A stretch of DNA of 64,000 bases. It comes from Providencia rettgeri (GTDB lineage: Bacteria > Pseudomonadota > Gammaproteobacteria > Enterobacterales > Enterobacteriaceae). Numbering within the stretch: the stretch's first letter is position 1; every line of letters starts with the position of its first letter. The stretch is from assembly GCF_013255915.1 (NCBI RefSeq), contig NZ_CP053896.1:186001-250000 (forward strand). The letters run 5' to 3'. Positions 1 through 8,645 of the stretch are shown here, in pieces. The translations under genes were made by a program, and so were the position numbers. The notes under the pieces are model-generated. The model was given only the letters and a program-made list of their open reading frames with translations. It had not been told where the DNA came from and searched no databases.

Positions 1-242
1 CAACAACCGGAGGGCTAAATTTGCATGCCGCGGGGCAAATTCGAGATATGAAAGAAATGCTTGCAGATATGATGCTTAACAGTGAAACCATTCAAGCGTT
101 GGATGAGTTATTAAAAAATCTTCTGAAGTCCATGTCTCAAAACTATGAGAAATTTGAGGAAATGTTTAGCGGAATGCTGGCGTCATTAAATCAATCAGGT
201 CAAACGAAAGTCAATATGCTGAAAACAGCCCGCTTTGCATAG
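1..242 (+). CDS. SipB/IpaB-type T3SS translocator, C-terminal fragment
   Basis: The frame is open to the left edge of the window, so only the last 80 or so residues are present, ending in TAG at 240-242. The visible part is helical and Met-, Leu- and Gln-rich, without membrane segments. It lies 20 bp before a sipC-like gene, and the following order (sipC, sipD, sipA position, iacP) is that of Salmonella SPI-1, so the large hydrophobic translocator SipB/IpaB is expected here. In that family the protein inserts into the host membrane with SipC to form the translocon pore. The identity rests mainly on position; I do not recognise a diagnostic motif in this short tail. An internal TTG at 21 is not the real start. 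Confidence 0.6.
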   Translation, partial: TTGGLNLHAAGQIRDMKEMLADMMLNSETIQALDELLKNLLKSMSQNYEKFEEMFSGMLASLNQSGQTKVNMLKTARFA

Positions 243-262
243 TTAATATAGGAATTTATCAA

Positions 263-1591
263 ATGAGTCTTAATATTCAATCAGAATCAAATAAGCCAAT
301 TTTATTTCATAAGCCTGTCAGTTTTAGTAGCGTTTCCCCGACAATTAACAGTAATACAAAAACAGTAGCCATTCCTTTACTGCAAAGCGTGCATTTAAAT
401 GATGTGCATGCAATGGCGTCAGGGGCTGAGATGGTGATGGATAAGCCATTATTAAAAATGGTTCAATTTTCAATGCATGATGACCAGATGCTAGCGGACA
501 TTTCTGCGTTAACGAATTCCGATAAATTAGCCACATTGGATGATCTTCATACTTTTCGAACACTGACACCAGAAAATATTCGACAGGCAATTGGCAAGGT
601 ATTAGAAGAAGAAAAAAGTCATATTTAACAATTAGTTGGAGATGCTCAGCTTCCAGATGAAGCCGATTTAAAACAAATGTCTCAAGCTGTTCAATTATTG
701 ATTGCCAGCAGTTTCTTCAAAGATTCGCCTTCTAGGCAGGTTGAAGGTGGTAATAAAGGTCAAGAGCCTATTGATGGCATTAAAAACAACACGTTTGTTG
801 GAATTATTAGTAATGACTTATTGGTGGAGTTGTCGAAAATTATTCGCAAAGTGATGGCAGAGATAAACATTTCAGATCGTCGTATTAGTGCGGAGTTTCT
901 GCAATTAAATGCCAAAATGGTACAAGCTTCTGCGGATTCAACGATTCGTGAAGGTAAAGAAACCTTTAAAGGGGCTATGATGGGCTTTTTTACGGCTCTT
1001 GCAATTACAGCTGCAGGCGGAGCCTTCCAAGCAAGAGGGCTGCGCCAGCAACAGCAATCGATAAAACATAACTTGATACCAGGCAATAAAAATATCAGTG
1101 GTGCTAGTAAGTTATCGGGGTTAAATGGAAATACAGAGAGCGTCTCAACGAAGCCGAATACATTGAGTCTGACGGGTAAAGATGGCTCAACAGTGACGCT
1201 GGGTAATCAAGCTTCACAAAGTCAAAAAAACCTTTCAAATCAAAGGATTGAAGAGGCTAGTAAACGTACAAGAGATTTAGGTGCCTCACAGCATGAGAAG
1301 CACGACCAAATCATGAATAAAACTCGTGTGCAAATGGGGGTGGCAGAGCAAGCTTCTCGAATGTCAGACAATGCGGGTCAACTCGCGACGGCGTCAAATC
1401 AAGTCAATGTGAAATCGGCGGAAGCGGATAAAATGATTGAACAATCCGTTGCGGATACTGCACGTTCAGTTTATTCAGATAAAGACAAGCAAATCGATAA
1501 GAGCCAGGACCTTGCGAAACAAATGCAAGAACATTTACGTGAAATTCGTGAAGGTAGCCTAAGAACAATGCAAAGTATGGTGAGAGGCTAA
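263..1591 (+). pseudogene. sipC: SipC/IpaC-type translocator interrupted by an in-frame stop
   Basis: Read as one frame this gives about 441 residues, close to SipC (409), broken only by TAA at 626-628 (codon 122). The 121 codons before it and the 320 after it are in the same frame, and the 16 codons between the stop and the next ATG (677) are also sense codons, so this is a nonsense change, not a frameshift. The second part has the SipC hallmark region: a REGKETFKGAMMGFF stretch, a hydrophobic segment at about residues 237-256, then QQSIKHN, matching SipC's MREGM...ALKHN region. It ends in a Gln/Ser/Ala-rich coiled-coil-like tail. SipC forms the translocon with SipB and nucleates host actin. 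ATG 677 has no ribosome binding site and would lack the N-terminal secretion signal. A sequencing error is the main alternative. Confidence 0.8.
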
Positions 1592-1594
1592 AGA

Positions 1595-2842
1595 ATGGAT
1601 ATTACATCTCCTTCTCGTCTAGACAACATTTCTCATTTTTCGCCGCAGGCGACATCAACAGAGCAACCACACCTCCCCCTTTTTGGGGGGGGGATTACTT
1701 TTGATGAGTCACTTATGCCTCACCAACAAGTGCTGGATGTGTTCCGACAAATGCAATATAGCGTACCGGAGGGGATTTATCAGCAACGACCACAAAATGA
1801 TTCCCCTGAAAATATACAGCTTAGGGCAAGAATGTTGGTACGTGAAAATAAGAGCGCAAATGATGCTTATGAGGAGGCTAAAGCATTAAGAGCCACGAGA
1901 AGAACGGAAACTCTCGAAGATGGCCGCTCGCATATTAATAGGCTGACTGGTTTGATTGATAATATTCATGTGAATTATCAAAAAAAATACGGTGAATTAG
2001 TTAAGGCGTCAACTCAATATATGCAAGATATGAACACGCTAGCCAGTAAGCTGTCTCGTTATATAGAGGCAGGTAAAAATGGTAAAATCCATATTAAAAT
2101 AGAAGATACTTTAAGGGTAATGGATGAAATAGTTGCGAAATACTCTGGGACTAGTGTGGCCAAAGTGGTAAAAACCGACAAAGATGAGGTGAAAGATAAA
2201 TCGCTAGGGTATACCTTAAATATGGCAAAATTGCAGGTTGGTATAGCTGAAGAAAATAAAAAAATAAAATTATTTAAACAGATGATAATACTTTTCCCCA
2301 ATAAAGGGGTAGAACAATCTCTTGATGCTGCAAACCGTAAACTTAGAGCCTTACAGGATGAGTACCAACAGCTTCAGGATAAACTCGATGAGTTAAATAA
2401 AATAGATATAGGAAAAATAGAGATCGGCGAGTATTTTGGAAAATGGAAACCTGATTTTGATAATGCTAAGCCATTAATGAAAATAAAAGGTACTGAGCAA
2501 GAGTATACTTTCTGGGAAAAAAAATTATCAGAACAAGGGTTTACTGTTAAAAGAATGAAGGGTGAGCTTTATATATTTCCTGATTTAAAGCCAGTCAAAG
2601 AGATGTTTCATGCGATTAATCACTCATCCGGCGCATGGAATGATGGTAGTGACATTATGTCTCAAGAGTTTCAAAGTTTACAAACAGCGATAGATAGCCA
2701 AAAAAATGCGATTAATAGCTCCGTATCTCGTTTATTAGAAACCTTTCGACAAGATAATAGTCACTTTGAAACTTTAACTCAGTTACTTATTCAATTATAT
2801 AAAGACTTACAACAATATAATAATGGCTATGTCAATATGTAA
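1595..2842 (+). CDS. sipD: SipD/IpaD-type T3SS needle-tip protein
   Basis: This 415-residue protein starts 3 bp after the sipC frame ends, with a GAGAGG ribosome binding site inside the end of sipC. The family caps the secretion needle and senses host contact. The C-terminal 65 residues (about 350-413, beginning DIMSQEFQSLQTAID) resemble the C-terminal helix of SipD/IpaD/BipD that packs against the needle. Two long helical, coiled-coil-like stretches lie at about 105-175 and 210-275, as expected for the central coiled coil. It is longer than SipD (343), mostly from extra sequence between the helices. Codons 31-33 are GGG GGG GGG, a run of nine G (1685-1693) preceded by C5T5, so slippage would put the gene out of frame near its start. 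Confidence 0.75.
   Translation: MDITSPSRLDNISHFSPQATSTEQPHLPLFGGGITFDESLMPHQQVLDVFRQMQYSVPEGIYQQRPQNDSPENIQLRARMLVRENKSANDAYEEAKALRATRRTETLEDGRSHINRLTGLIDNIHVNYQKKYGELVKASTQYMQDMNTLASKLSRYIEAGKNGKIHIKIEDTLRVMDEIVAKYSGTSVAKVVKTDKDEVKDKSLGYTLNMAKLQVGIAEENKKIKLFKQMIILFPNKGVEQSLDAANRKLRALQDEYQQLQDKLDELNKIDIGKIEIGEYFGKWKPDFDNAKPLMKIKGTEQEYTFWEKKLSEQGFTVKRMKGELYIFPDLKPVKEMFHAINHSSGAWNDGSDIMSQEFQSLQTAIDSQKNAINSSVSRLLETFRQDNSHFETLTQLLIQLYKDLQQYNNGYVNM
1675..1693 (+). repeat. C5-T5-G9 homopolymer tract inside the tip-protein gene
   Basis: The sequence runs five C, five T, then nine G (1685-1693), coding Pro-Leu-Phe-Gly-Gly-Gly at residues 28-33. G runs of this length are hot spots for slipped-strand mispairing, and a gain or loss of one G would shift the frame 30 codons into the protein. 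The C5/G5 arms can also pair around the T5 loop, giving a small mRNA hairpin about 80 nt inside the gene. Whether it really varies in length is unknown. Confidence 0.7.
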
Positions 2843-2920
2843 TGATAGAGCATTAGTTACTTTTCGTAGAAGAAAGTCGTTTTCGAAATTTTTCTCTATA
2901 TTAATTAATAAGGAGGAGTA

Positions 2921-4645
2921 ATGTCTATAAATGCAGTATCATCCACTGTAAATAATACACTCTCTATTTCTAAAAAAGATAATAAGTTATTTTCAAATAA
3001 TATAAACTCAGTTAATAATGTAGGTCAGGAAGCTTATTTTCCTTTAAAAGAACAGGTCATTGATAAAACATTTAATATTTCAAGTAAAAGTGATGACTTA
3101 CATTTGAATAACCAAAAAACACAGGCGAATATAATTAAATCGCTATTAACTGAAAAATACCCTGATATCAGTTTGGAAATGGTAACCAACACTCTGAATT
3201 TGGGGCATAGTGGCAATCTCCAAGGGCAAAAGTTGCAGTATCAACCGGAAAATGCCCTTATTATTTTGACACTATTGACTCCTGATGAAATTAAAGAATC
3301 AAAGGTATTAGACTGCGCTGCAAAATTAATTAAGCAAGTTAATGGTAGCCATAGTGATAAAGACCTTAAGCAGGTGATCAAATCATCGCAAAAAACTCTT
3401 GAAACTGAGCTTTTTGATAATATTTTAAGTGATAATAATATAGATGAATTGTCTCAACGTTTTGTAGATAAATATGTTTATCCTGCAATTAAAGATAAAC
3501 TAACGCCTTTTTTATCTGAAAAAACTATTGAAGAATTACCGGTTGATAAGTTATTTGATGCATCTCTTAAAAAAGACAAAGAAGGGTTAATTGCGGAAGA
3601 GAAAAGCCAACTGAAAGAACATGAAACTGATAAACCAGTTGATAGGCTCTTACAGCTACATAATATATTTTTGGCATTGGAACAACAAGTAGAAATTATG
3701 GGGCAGTTAAGTGTTTCTATAAATATGGATGGCAATACTGAAAATAGTGTAACAACAAATCCTGCGAAAAATAGCAAACCAGAGGATAGTGTGGATGGTG
3801 GTACTGACTCCGTTATTTCATCTAATGGTTCAGCGCCTGCGTCTTCTAAATCAATCGTGAATAATTACGTCATTAACAATTATTATGCGATGCCAAAAGA
3901 ATTGGTTACTGTAAATAACGAAAGGATCAAAACGAGTCAGTTTGAAAATAAAACAGTAGATAGCCGAACACCCGAGTCAGTTCAAAAAAATAGCCCCGAA
4001 GAGGGTGACAATAAGCCCAGTATACTTAGGTTTAAAAGCACGTTAGATATTCCTCAAGTTAATAATAATCCACAGGTGGCATTAGCTAGAAACGCAGTGG
4101 AAAAGGGGCATTCTTTGGCTGATGAGTTGCGCCAAAGCATTCTGGACGGTTCGCGGGATCCATCTGCACATGCCAGTAGCAAACCATTAGCATCTGCTGA
4201 GTCTAAGTTTAGTCCCGATATAAACGCGTTACTTCCTAAACCAATGGTGTCAGCGAGACGCTTCGAATTAGTTGAAGTTACTGACAAGATGACGGGTGAA
4301 ACGAAAAAAAGTTGGCAAGCTAAAGTTCCGGAAGAAAAAAATATCATCTTATCAGGTCATGGGGCGCTGACCCGTAACCAAGCTGATAAAGAACGTTATG
4401 CGAGTGGGCCGATAGCGTCAAGTACGGAAAAAATGGGGATCCCCAATAATACCAATACATTCAGTAGCAGCTTTAAATCTACAGAAATTGTTGATGAAGT
4501 AACAGGAGAAAAGAGGATAACGTGGCAGTTATCTGATGCGAAAACAAGCCAATCAGTCACGTTAACGGAGATGGGGGCGTTAACCCGTAATCAAGCAGAT
4601 AAAGAACGCTATAACGATAATACTACCCGTTCTGAAAAAGGTTAA
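2921..4645 (+). CDS. Probable T3SS effector in the SipA position, with duplicated C-terminal module
   Basis: A strong AAGGAGGAG ribosome binding site precedes this 574-residue protein, which lies between the sipD-like gene and iacP, exactly where sipA sits in SPI-1. The N-terminal 260 residues are predominantly helical. Next comes a low-complexity Asn/Ser/Lys linker (about 265-350) with an INMDGN motif and an NNYVINNYY stretch that recall SipA's IN/NID- and Asn-rich middle. The C-terminus has two copies of a module of about 50 residues (444-493 and 515-564), each with a (V/E)TGE turn, a conserved Trp and the identical end GALTRNQADKERY. I do not recognise SipA's actin-binding domain there. 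A secreted effector is inferred from position; its host target is unknown. Confidence 0.55.
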   Translation: MSINAVSSTVNNTLSISKKDNKLFSNNINSVNNVGQEAYFPLKEQVIDKTFNISSKSDDLHLNNQKTQANIIKSLLTEKYPDISLEMVTNTLNLGHSGNLQGQKLQYQPENALIILTLLTPDEIKESKVLDCAAKLIKQVNGSHSDKDLKQVIKSSQKTLETELFDNILSDNNIDELSQRFVDKYVYPAIKDKLTPFLSEKTIEELPVDKLFDASLKKDKEGLIAEEKSQLKEHETDKPVDRLLQLHNIFLALEQQVEIMGQLSVSINMDGNTENSVTTNPAKNSKPEDSVDGGTDSVISSNGSAPASSKSIVNNYVINNYYAMPKELVTVNNERIKTSQFENKTVDSRTPESVQKNSPEEGDNKPSILRFKSTLDIPQVNNNPQVALARNAVEKGHSLADELRQSILDGSRDPSAHASSKPLASAESKFSPDINALLPKPMVSARRFELVEVTDKMTGETKKSWQAKVPEEKNIILSGHGALTRNQADKERYASGPIASSTEKMGIPNNTNTFSSSFKSTEIVDEVTGEKRITWQLSDAKTSQSVTLTEMGALTRNQADKERYNDNTTRSEKG

Positions 4646-4648
4646 GAA

Positions 4649-4900
4649 ATGACAGCACAGAATTTAATTCAGCAACAATGGGTAGAAAATAAAATTAAGG
4701 AAATCCGGACTTATTCAGGAATAACGGAATCTTTTACCATGGACTCAGCCCTAATAAGAGATTTGCATATTGATTCTTTGGAAATGTTGGAGTTGATAGC
4801 AGCCATTGAGCAGTATACCGGGCAACCCATTAGCGATGAAGTCTGGATGAAATGGTATAATTTACAGGATATTGTCGAGTATCTATTGAGTGTTAAATAA
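4649..4900 (+). CDS. iacP: Acyl carrier protein IacP of the T3SS operon
   Basis: This 83-residue acidic protein has the acyl-carrier signature LHIDSLEMLEL, whose Ser (about residue 43) is the phosphopantetheine attachment site. It begins 3 bp after the effector gene, so the two are probably translationally coupled. In Salmonella SPI-1, IacP sits immediately after sipA and has been linked to modification or secretion of translocators and effectors. A terminator follows directly, marking the end of the operon. The position makes a housekeeping AcpP role unlikely. Confidence 0.9.
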   Translation: MTAQNLIQQQWVENKIKEIRTYSGITESFTMDSALIRDLHIDSLEMLELIAAIEQYTGQPISDEVWMKWYNLQDIVEYLLSVK

Positions 4901-4906
4901 AAACAG

Positions 4907-4938
4907 AAAGCCACAGTATTTATACGAGCGTGGCTTTT
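4907..4938 (+). terminator. Rho-independent terminator after iacP
   Basis: AAAGCCAC pairs with GTGGCTTT around a 15-nt loop and is followed by further T. It lies 7 bp after the iacP stop and closes the type III secretion operon. Confidence 0.8.
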
Positions 4939-5029
4939 GTTGATTTATTTCCTATCGTGTCATTTCAGTCATTTAAAATTCATATTTTTGTCATCAAGTG
5001 ATAATGCTCACAAAATAGCATACCCTCGT

Positions 5030-5059
5030 TTGCTTAATTCTACGCGCGTAGACTATCCT
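5030..5059 (+). promoter_or_regulatory. Promoter with overlapping LacI-type palindromic operator
   Basis: TTGCTT (5030-5035) and TATCCT (5054-5059) are plausible -35 and -10 boxes with an 18-bp spacer. The spacer contains the perfect 14-bp palindrome TCTACGCGCGTAGA (5039-5052) with a central CG, the usual form of a LacI/GalR-family operator. The second gene downstream encodes such a regulator, so autorepression of the operon is the natural reading. This is inferred from sequence only. Confidence 0.6.
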
Positions 5060-5131
5060 TTAAGTAAATAAAAAACGCCAGTTAGATTTTTTGATTAATA
5101 GGCTTCGCGCCAACACCAAGGGTTTATCACT

Positions 5132-6517
5132 ATGGCTACACAATTAAATATCGAGGCGAACCAACAAGCCGCGCAAGAGCGGTTAAGTACGCCAGAAGGA
5201 AAAAAAGATTTCCGGCGGGCGATTTTTTCTTGTTGGTTAGGTACAACCATGGAATATGCAGACTTTGCTCTCTATGGTTTAGCGGCAGGTATTATTTTCG
5301 GTGATGTTTTCTTCCCTGATGCAACGCCTATTATGGCGCTGTTATCCAGTTTTGCAGCCTATTCAGTTGGGTTTATTGCACGTCCAATAGGCGCGTTATT
5401 TTTTGGTTGGCTAGGTGATAAACATGGCCGAAAAATGGTTATGGTCATCACGATTGCATTGATGGGGCTATCGACTACATTAATTGGTGCAATACCCAGC
5501 CATGCACAAATTGGTGTTTGGGCACCTGTTTGTTTGGTGATCCTAAGGTTTGCTCAAGGGCTAGGAGCGGGGGCTGAACTATCCGGTGGTACTGTGATGT
5601 TGGGAGAATATGCGCCAGTAAAACGCCGTGGTTTAGTTTCTTCGATTATTGCATTAGGCTCCAACAGTGGAACATTACTGGCCTCAATGATTTGGTTGAT
5701 AGTGTTACAAATGGACAAAGAGAGCCTGATGTCATGGGGATGGCGGATCCCTTTCCTTGGTAGTATTTTGATTGCATTGGCGGCATTATTTATTCGTCAA
5801 CATATGCGTGAGACGCCAGTTTTTGAGCGGCAAAAAGAGCAACTTGCTGAAGAACGCCGCCTCGCATTGGAATCTGATGCTGTCGCTCACCCTGTAGACA
5901 ACCGTTCATTTTGGCAAAAAACGCGGGCATTTTGGACCATGGTCGGGTTACGTATTGGTGAAAACGGCCCATCTTATCTTGCTCAAGGCTTTATTATCGG
6001 TTATGTCACCAAAATATTGTTGGTTGATAAATCTGTGCCAACAACGGCGGTTTTGATAGCGTCAATTCTTGGTTTTGCCATCATTCCATTTGCCGGGTGG
6101 TTATCAGATAAATTTGGGCGTCGGATTGTTTATCGCTGGTTCTGTTTTTTACTGATGTTGTATGCCGTGCCCGCTTTCATGTTATTAGACTCCCGAGAGC
6201 CAATGATTGTTATTCCAACCATTGTTATTGGGATGGGGTTAGCATCACTAGGGATTTTTGGCGTACAAGCAGCTTGGGGGGTGGAGTTATTTGGTGTACG
6301 TAATCGTTATACTAAAATGGCTTTCGCTAAAGAGCTTGGTTCTATTTTATCTGGTGGTACTGCGCCGCTGGTGGCATCTGCATTATTGTCATGGACAGGG
6401 CATTGGTGGCCGATAGCCGTTTATTTTATTGCGATGGCATGTATTGGTTTAGTAACCACATTCTTTGCACCAGAAACGCGAGGCCGTGACCTAAATCTAC
6501 CAGAAGATGCGATATAA
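5132..6517 (+). CDS. MFS transporter, metabolite:H+ symporter (MHS) family
   Basis: This 461-residue inner-membrane protein has about 12 hydrophobic segments. The family signature GDKHGRK lies between segments 2 and 3 (about residue 95), and a second DKFGRR is at the equivalent place in the C-terminal half. The N-terminal style (GTTMEYADFALYG) is that of the ProP/KgtP/ShiA group. The next two genes, on the same strand, are a LacI-type repressor and a nucleoside hydrolase, so the substrate is probably a nucleoside or related ribosyl compound taken up with protons. That substrate is inferred from context. An AAGGG site lies about 9 nt before the ATG. Confidence 0.85.
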   Translation: MATQLNIEANQQAAQERLSTPEGKKDFRRAIFSCWLGTTMEYADFALYGLAAGIIFGDVFFPDATPIMALLSSFAAYSVGFIARPIGALFFGWLGDKHGRKMVMVITIALMGLSTTLIGAIPSHAQIGVWAPVCLVILRFAQGLGAGAELSGGTVMLGEYAPVKRRGLVSSIIALGSNSGTLLASMIWLIVLQMDKESLMSWGWRIPFLGSILIALAALFIRQHMRETPVFERQKEQLAEERRLALESDAVAHPVDNRSFWQKTRAFWTMVGLRIGENGPSYLAQGFIIGYVTKILLVDKSVPTTAVLIASILGFAIIPFAGWLSDKFGRRIVYRWFCFLLMLYAVPAFMLLDSREPMIVIPTIVIGMGLASLGIFGVQAAWGVELFGVRNRYTKMAFAKELGSILSGGTAPLVASALLSWTGHWWPIAVYFIAMACIGLVTTFFAPETRGRDLNLPEDAI

Positions 6518-6593
6518 GTAAGCATGGCTGTATATAAAAGTCAGAGTGGCTGCTATTCTTTGGCAAAGTCATGTTAGAAAAAGGAATTGCTGG

Positions 6594-7595
6594 GTGTCAG
6601 ATACAAATGACCGTAAAGTGACGCGGGTAGATGTTGCCCGCGAAGCCGGAACCTCGGTTGCGGTAGTCAGTTATGTGATTAACAATGGCCCTCGTCCTGT
6701 TGCAGAGGCAACGCGGCAAAAGGTGTTAGCAGCAATCAAAAAAACGGGGTATCGGCCAAATGGTATTGCAAAAGCCCTAGCTTCAGGGAGCACGCAAACT
6801 TATGGGCTAGTGATCCCCGATATCTCTAACCCCTTTTTAGCCTCTATTGCGCATGCTTTGCAGCGTGAAGCGTTTAAATATGGGCATGTTTTGTTACTGG
6901 GGGATGCGGGGGATTCTCGGGTTCGTGAAAAAGAGCTGATTAATAACCTTTTGCTCAGGCAAGTTGAAGGGCTTATTTATACCAGTGTTGACCGGCATCC
7001 CTATGTTGATTTAATTCAGTCATCGGGCACGCCCTGTGTGATGCTTGATAGGATTGAGGCCGCAGAAGGGATCAGTACCATTCAAGTGAATGAGAAACTG
7101 GCCGCCTATAAAATTACCCGTCATCTCATTAAGCATGGTTATCAAAATATTGGCATTATTTGTGGCCCGAATGAGATGCTCAACACACAAGACCGCTTAA
7201 ATGGCTGGAAAGCTGCGCTGACAGAAGCGGAGTTATCCATACAACAAAAATGGATTTTATCGGGGGAATACACCCGTGATTGGGGTTACCAAGCTATCTA
7301 TCAGATGCGGGAAGAGGGATTCCCCGAAGCTATTTTTGCCACGAATGAATTGCAAGCTTTTGGCTGTTTAAAAGCCTTAGCAGAATTAAAATTACGCGTA
7401 CCAGAAGATATTGCACTGGTATGTTTTAACGGTACCGTGCAATCAGAATATACTGTTCCAACTCTCACAACTGTTCGCCAGCCTGTTGATAAAATAGCGC
7501 AAAAAGCGATACACATCTTACAAAATTGGCCGCAAAAAGAAGCCATTTGTGAAGTGGAATTTGAATTACAAATCGGGCACTCATGTGGGTGCTGA
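6594..7595 (+). CDS. LacI-family transcriptional regulator
   Basis: I place the start at GTG 6594, preceded by AAGGA about 9 nt upstream; the longer frame from 6546 has no ribosome binding site. The 333-residue protein starts with the classic helix-turn-helix (VTRVDVAREAGTSVAVVSYV, about residues 8-27) followed by the hinge region. The periplasmic-binding-protein-like sensor domain (about 65-330) opens with YGLVIPDISNPFLASI. It lies between a transporter gene and a nucleoside hydrolase gene and probably represses this operon at the palindrome at 5039-5052. The effector is probably a nucleoside or its sugar, but the sequence does not show which. Confidence 0.85.
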   Translation: MSDTNDRKVTRVDVAREAGTSVAVVSYVINNGPRPVAEATRQKVLAAIKKTGYRPNGIAKALASGSTQTYGLVIPDISNPFLASIAHALQREAFKYGHVLLLGDAGDSRVREKELINNLLLRQVEGLIYTSVDRHPYVDLIQSSGTPCVMLDRIEAAEGISTIQVNEKLAAYKITRHLIKHGYQNIGIICGPNEMLNTQDRLNGWKAALTEAELSIQQKWILSGEYTRDWGYQAIYQMREEGFPEAIFATNELQAFGCLKALAELKLRVPEDIALVCFNGTVQSEYTVPTLTTVRQPVDKIAQKAIHILQNWPQKEAICEVEFELQIGHSCGC

Positions 7596-7619
7596 TTATT
7601 TATTGTTTCAGGGAAATTT

Positions 7620-8594
7620 ATGCGTGTGATTATAGATTGCGACCCCGGTAATGGGGTCGTTGGTGCTAATGTTGATGATGGCCTAGCACTTGCGCTGGCT
7701 ATCGCTGCACCTGAAATCAAATTGGAAATGATCACCACAGTTTCGGGTAATACACCTAGCGAAATTGGCTTTGACGTTGCTAGTCATTTAGTTCATTCAC
7801 TGGGTGAAAATATTCCTGTTTATCGTGGTGCGTCGTCAGCGTTGGTTGAAACTAGCGCACCATGGCGTGAACTACTCGATAACGGCGCTGAACGAGCGCA
7901 ACTTACGCACCTATGGGATGGCCTTCCATCCATACCTAGCTTACCGAAGTCTATCCCAGAAGCCGCGTTACGTATTGGCGAGTTAGTTTGCCAGAACCCA
8001 AAACAAGTCACGATTATTGCCATTGGCCCATTAACCAATATCGCAATAGCAATGCAACTGTTTCCTGACATGGCTCAAAACGTGGCAGAGATAGTGATCA
8101 TGGGGGCGGTTTTTAACGTGCCGGGGTACTTGAAAGACACCAATTTTGGCGTCGACCCTGAAGCGGCCTACGCGGTGCTTAATAGTGGAGCAAACCTGAC
8201 TTTAGTGCCGATGGATGTCACAGTACAAACACAAATGGTGCATGAAGATCTTGATAAGCTTGCTCAAATTGGTACACCACTGAGCCGTTTTCTTGTGGCA
8301 ACAATGCGACCGTGGATGGATTATTCACGTGCGACACGTCATTTAGCAGGGTGTTGGATACATGATGTGTTAACCGTAGCATGGTTATTGGATAAGAGCC
8401 TGGTGACTTATGATAAAAAGCACGTAGGTATTGAGCTGCAGGGAGTGCTGCGCGGTAAAAGCTTTTGCTATGACGCACTGCGCTTACGGGTTGGGGTTCC
8501 TGAACCAAAAACAAAGCCAATTACTGTGCTGCAATCCGTAGATAACTCAGGTTTATTAGATTTAATCTTTAATACGCTTAAACTGAAAAAATAG
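7620..8594 (+). CDS. Nucleoside hydrolase (IunH/Rih family)
   Basis: This family hydrolyses ribonucleosides to base and ribose in the cytoplasm, using Ca2+ bound by an N-terminal Asp cluster. The cluster is visible at the extreme N-terminus as DCDPGNGVVGANVDDGLAL. Compared with the usual DTDPGxDDAxA it carries an extra loop of about six residues between the DPG and DD parts, marking a divergent subgroup. The core motif IAIGPLTNIA and a second Ca2+/substrate region (NFGVDPEAA) are present. Length is 324 residues, normal for the family. It is the last gene of the transporter-LacI-hydrolase operon, 24 bp after the regulator. Substrate preference (pyrimidine or purine) cannot be read from the sequence. 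Confidence 0.85.
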   Translation: MRVIIDCDPGNGVVGANVDDGLALALAIAAPEIKLEMITTVSGNTPSEIGFDVASHLVHSLGENIPVYRGASSALVETSAPWRELLDNGAERAQLTHLWDGLPSIPSLPKSIPEAALRIGELVCQNPKQVTIIAIGPLTNIAIAMQLFPDMAQNVAEIVIMGAVFNVPGYLKDTNFGVDPEAAYAVLNSGANLTLVPMDVTVQTQMVHEDLDKLAQIGTPLSRFLVATMRPWMDYSRATRHLAGCWIHDVLTVAWLLDKSLVTYDKKHVGIELQGVLRGKSFCYDALRLRVGVPEPKTKPITVLQSVDNSGLLDLIFNTLKLKK

Positions 8595-8645
8595 TGTGGC
8601 ATGAAAGAATAGCACCTAAAGGCGCTATTCTTATGTTAATTATCA

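Noticed and set aside
263-1591. A frameshift as the cause of the split sipC-like gene
   Set aside because: Both parts are in the same frame and the 16 codons between the stop and the next ATG are open; only one stop codon interrupts.
677-1591. A separate gene starting at ATG 677
   Set aside because: No ribosome binding site precedes it, the frame is continuous with the upstream part, and SipC similarity crosses the site.
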